Under the pieces are notes generated by a model. It was not told where the DNA came from and made no database searches. It worked only from the letters and a program-made list of their open reading frames with translations. A stretch of DNA of 64,000 nt from Synoicihabitans lomoniglobus (GTDB lineage Bacteria; Verrucomicrobiota; Verrucomicrobiia; Opitutales; Opitutaceae), in the NCBI RefSeq assembly GCF_029023725.1, contig NZ_CP119075.1, positions 3,405,501 through 3,469,500 on the forward strand, in the 5' to 3' direction. Positions 61,513-64,000 of this stretch are shown here, in pieces. The translations under genes and the position numbers were made by a program. Each line of letters starts with the position of its first letter. Positions within the stretch are counted from its first letter, which is position 1.

Positions 61513-64000
61513 GTCGCGGAACGGGGTTCGGGCAGCGCATCAAACGCGCCCTTTTCCGCCGACGCTTTGAACGCGACATGGCGGCGGAAATGCAGGCTCA
61601 TATCGAACTCGAAACCGCCCGCCGCATCGCCGCCGGCGAAGCCCCCGTCACCGCCCAGCGTCGCGCCGCCGCCGACTTCGGCTCCGTCGACGCGCACCAG
61701 GAGCACGTTCGCGACGGCCGTTTCGCAGCGTGGTTCGATGAAACTTTTCGCCAAACCCGCCACGCGTGGCGGGGGCTGCGCAAGTCACCCGTGTTTACGC
61801 TTATCGCGGTGGGCACCATCGCCATCGCCATTGGTGCGGGAACGGCCGTGTTCTCTCTCGTCAACGCCATCCTGCTGCGGCCTCTTCCCGTGCCGGCACC
61901 GTCCGAATTACGGGTGTTGCACTGGAGCGGCACCGACGTGCGCATGCGCTCCATCAATCGCACGTTCTCGCGCACCGTTGGCGATGTCACCGAACTCGAA
62001 TCGGTCAATCATCCCACTTTCGCCGCCTTGCGTGAAGGTGCGTCCGGAGTCGCCGAGGTATTGGGCTATTTCCCTTTGCGCGAACTCACCGCTCAATCCG
62101 ACCACAACGCCTTCGCGTCCACCGGCATGATGGTGTCGGATAATTTTTTCACCGGCTTGGAGGTGCAATCCCTGCTCGGTCGCACGCTGCTCCCCGGCGA
62201 CGAGGCCACCGGCGCTCCGCTCGCCGTCATCAGTCATGGCGTGTGGCAGACCCAATTTGATGGCGATCCGAACGTCTTGGGAAAAGTGCTCCGCATGCAC
62301 GGCGTCCCTCACGAAATTGTCGGGGTGCTGCCGCCGGAGTTTGAAGGCATTCGTCCGGGTCAATCCACCGGCGTTTATATCCCGCTGATCGAAGGCTCCC
62401 CTTTCCTGTATGTAGGATTTGGTGACGACTGGCACTGGTTCATCCGCCTGCTCGCCCGGGTGCGACCCGGGGTGAGCGACGCCGAGTTGACGAGCCGTCT
62501 CGGCCCCGTCTTCGCGTCGTTCACGGACGGCTACATGACCGACCCGCGCATCGTGGCCCACGACGGCACGAGCGGACTCGGGTTTGACCGCGAGACCTAC
62601 CGGACGCCATTGCAACTCATGCTCGGCATCACCGCTCTGGTCATGGTGGTGGCCTGCGCCAACCTCGCCGGGCTTTCGCTCGCTCGCGGTGCGGCCCGCC
62701 AACACGAGCTCGCCGTCCGTCATGCCTTGGGCGCCGGACGACGACGACTGATGGGGCAAGCTTTCTGCGAGAGCGCGGTTTTGGCTGGAACCGGCGGGGC
62801 TGGAGGCGTGCTGCTCGCATGGTGGATGCAGGGCGCCTTGTCGAAGTTGTTGGCGGGAACGGGAGAGGGTTTACACTATGCCCTCCCGCTCGACGGACGC
62901 GTGCTCGCCTTCGCTCTCGCGTCGGCCGGGCTCACTGCCTTGCTCGCCGGCATCCTGCCCGCCTGGCGCGCCGGCGGCACCGATCCCTTGCACAGTCTGC
63001 GCTCCCGCGGAGCCATCGGTGAGCCGCGCTTGCGCCTCGGTCGCGCTTTGATTGTCGCTCAGATCTGCCTGTCCCTTGTCGTTCTTGCCGGCGCCGGCCT
63101 GGGCCTACGCAGTCTGCTCAACCTGCAACGCATCGATCCGGGCTTCGCCACCGATGGCACGCTGCTCTTCCGTCTCAATCCGGCCAGCGCCGGCTACGAC
63201 GACTCCGCCCGGATGGCTTACTACGATCGTGTGCAGGTGGCGCTTGATGCTCTGCCCGGCGTGCAGCACGCGGGTCTTATGCAGTTCCGCCCGCTGACCG
63301 ATGAGGTCTCGGTCGGCGGAGTTGAACTCACATCCTTGGCCGATCCTCCCATCGCGGGCGGTTATACTTATCGGCAGATGGTCAACGCCCGCTACTTCGA
63401 CGTGATGGACATCCCCGTGGTGGCCGGTCGCGCCATCGCGGCGAGCGACACCGCCGACGCGCCCAAGGTTGTGGTAGTGAACGAGACCTTTGTTCGCCGC
63501 TACCTCGCGGGGCGCGATCCGCTCGGCCATACCCTCGCTATGTGGGACGCCGAGTGGCGTATCGTCGGGGTCTGCGCCGACACGGTTTTCGACGACGTCA
63601 AAGCCGAGCCGCCGCCCGCCTCCTACTATCCGGCCGCCCAACGGTTTTATGGCCGCTTCGCCGCGACCGCCGTCGCATCCGCCTCCTTTGCGGTGCGGTC
63701 CCATTCGTCGGCGGATGCGCTCGCGCCGCTGATTCGTCGCACCGTCGCCGCCATCGATCCCGCCGTGCCCGTTATGGACGTTACGACCCAAGCCGCGCTG
63801 CTTGCACAGAACCTCGGTCGTGAACGCATGATTGCGGTCCTCGGCTCGGCGCTCGCCGCCCTCGCCCTCGTGCTCTGCGGCATTGGTCTCTACGGTCTCA
63901 TCGCCTACGACGTCACCCGGCGTCGTGGGGAGATCGCCATTCGTATGGCCATCGGTGCCCAACGCGCCGACGTCGCCCGCCCCATCGTGGGGCAGGCGCT
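61509..64000 (+). CDS. ADOP-family ABC permease (MacB-like), truncated by window end
   Basis: At least 830 codons, open at the right edge. N-terminal permease-prefix domain ([20 protein letters not shown]), first helix [20 protein letters not shown], a MacB-like periplasmic domain ([40 protein letters not shown]), FtsX helices and a second permease half starting near [20 protein letters not shown] with [15 protein letters not shown]. This duplicated layout is that of ADOP permeases that pair with a separate ABC ATPase; the ATPase is not in view. The cargo is unknown. PadR probably represses the operon. Confidence 0.9.
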   Translation, partial: MSRGTGFGQRIKRALFRRRFERDMAAEMQAHIELETARRIAAGEAPVTAQRRAAADFGSVDAHQEHVRDGRFAAWFDETFRQTRHAWRGLRKSPVFTLIAVGTIAIAIGAGTAVFSLVNAILLRPLPVPAPSELRVLHWSGTDVRMRSINRTFSRTVGDVTELESVNHPTFAALREGASGVAEVLGYFPLRELTAQSDHNAFASTGMMVSDNFFTGLEVQSLLGRTLLPGDEATGAPLAVISHGVWQTQFDGDPNVLGKVLRMHGVPHEIVGVLPPEFEGIRPGQSTGVYIPLIEGSPFLYVGFGDDWHWFIRLLARVRPGVSDAELTSRLGPVFASFTDGYMTDPRIVAHDGTSGLGFDRETYRTPLQLMLGITALVMVVACANLAGLSLARGAARQHELAVRHALGAGRRRLMGQAFCESAVLAGTGGAGGVLLAWWMQGALSKLLAGTGEGLHYALPLDGRVLAFALASAGLTALLAGILPAWRAGGTDPLHSLRSRGAIGEPRLRLGRALIVAQICLSLVVLAGAGLGLRSLLNLQRIDPGFATDGTLLFRLNPASAGYDDSARMAYYDRVQVALDALPGVQHAGLMQFRPLTDEVSVGGVELTSLADPPIAGGYTYRQMVNARYFDVMDIPVVAGRAIAASDTADAPKVVVVNETFVRRYLAGRDPLGHTLAMWDAEWRIVGVCADTVFDDVKAEPPPASYYPAAQRFYGRFAATAVASASFAVRSHSSADALAPLIRRTVAAIDPAVPVMDVTTQAALLAQNLGRERMIAVLGSALAALALVLCGIGLYGLIAYDVTRRRGEIAIRMAIGAQRADVARPIVGQA

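Noticed and set aside
1-64000. tRNA, rRNA or riboswitch genes.
   Set aside because: I saw no cloverleaf with a CCA end or conserved riboswitch core by eye; a covariance-model search would be needed to exclude small RNAs.

Overview
The window is a GC-rich bacterial chromosome segment with no rRNA or tRNA gene that I can see. It suggests a Gram-negative member of the Verrucomicrobiota, most like Opitutaceae. The reasons are lipid A synthesis (lpxB), TonB-dependent uptake, two RND efflux systems, an outer-membrane phospholipase, a cytochrome-c-tailed secreted propeller protein of a type common in Planctomycetes/Verrucomicrobia, and very abundant intergenic repeats. The taxonomic call is inference from gene content, not from a marker gene.

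Layout. 1-4277: a uronate-utilisation locus (start of kduI, a TonB-dependent receptor, a divergent IclR regulator) with an AT-rich operator region. 4308-7619: PIN/TRAM membrane protein, EVE-domain protein, FGE-like coiled-coil protein. 7729-11267: tightly overlapping tyrA-aroA-cmk-plsC operon. 11302-18428: secreted unknown, trpS, large secreted DUF6797-like/cytochrome c protein, lpxB and a Gfo/Idh/MocA dehydrogenase. 18634-25649: pyruvate phosphate dikinase with a lysine-rich tail, then a propeller-type sensor kinase with its LytTR regulator. 25773-30615: small unknowns, a TlpA-like thioredoxin, lysA and a LysR regulator. 30698-42936: MarR-controlled tripartite RND pump, phospholipase A1, second RND pump without its own outer-membrane channel. 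43170-48447: a small accessory island (YceH homologue at its edge) with three toxin-antitoxin modules, one of them broken, a truncated HTH gene, an HNH nuclease and an unknown partner gene. 48930-57764: rpoZ, membrane proteins, uup, ThuA-like and Gfo/Idh/MocA proteins, DoxX. 57966-64000: Na+/Ca2+ exchanger, K+ channel, a REP-associated transposase (RAYT) in the middle of its REP elements, and a PadR/ADOP-type permease operon cut by the window end.

The non-coding DNA is the most unusual part. At least three repeat families share the intergenic spaces. (i) About twenty GTAG-footed REP hairpins, often in head-to-head pairs with a constant 24-bp spacer, lie around the RAYT gene and elsewhere. (ii) A 21-bp perfect palindrome (GTGTAACCAT, one A/T, and its complement) occurs six times, three of them in a 124-bp tandem array. 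(iii) Long inverted repeats of the AACCACAGATGG type carry a GGCTGACCG tail and in places contain nested inserts.

Start sites were chosen from overlap, signal-peptide and family-length arguments, since clear Shine-Dalgarno sequences are rare here. Long open frames antisense to high-GC genes were ignored.
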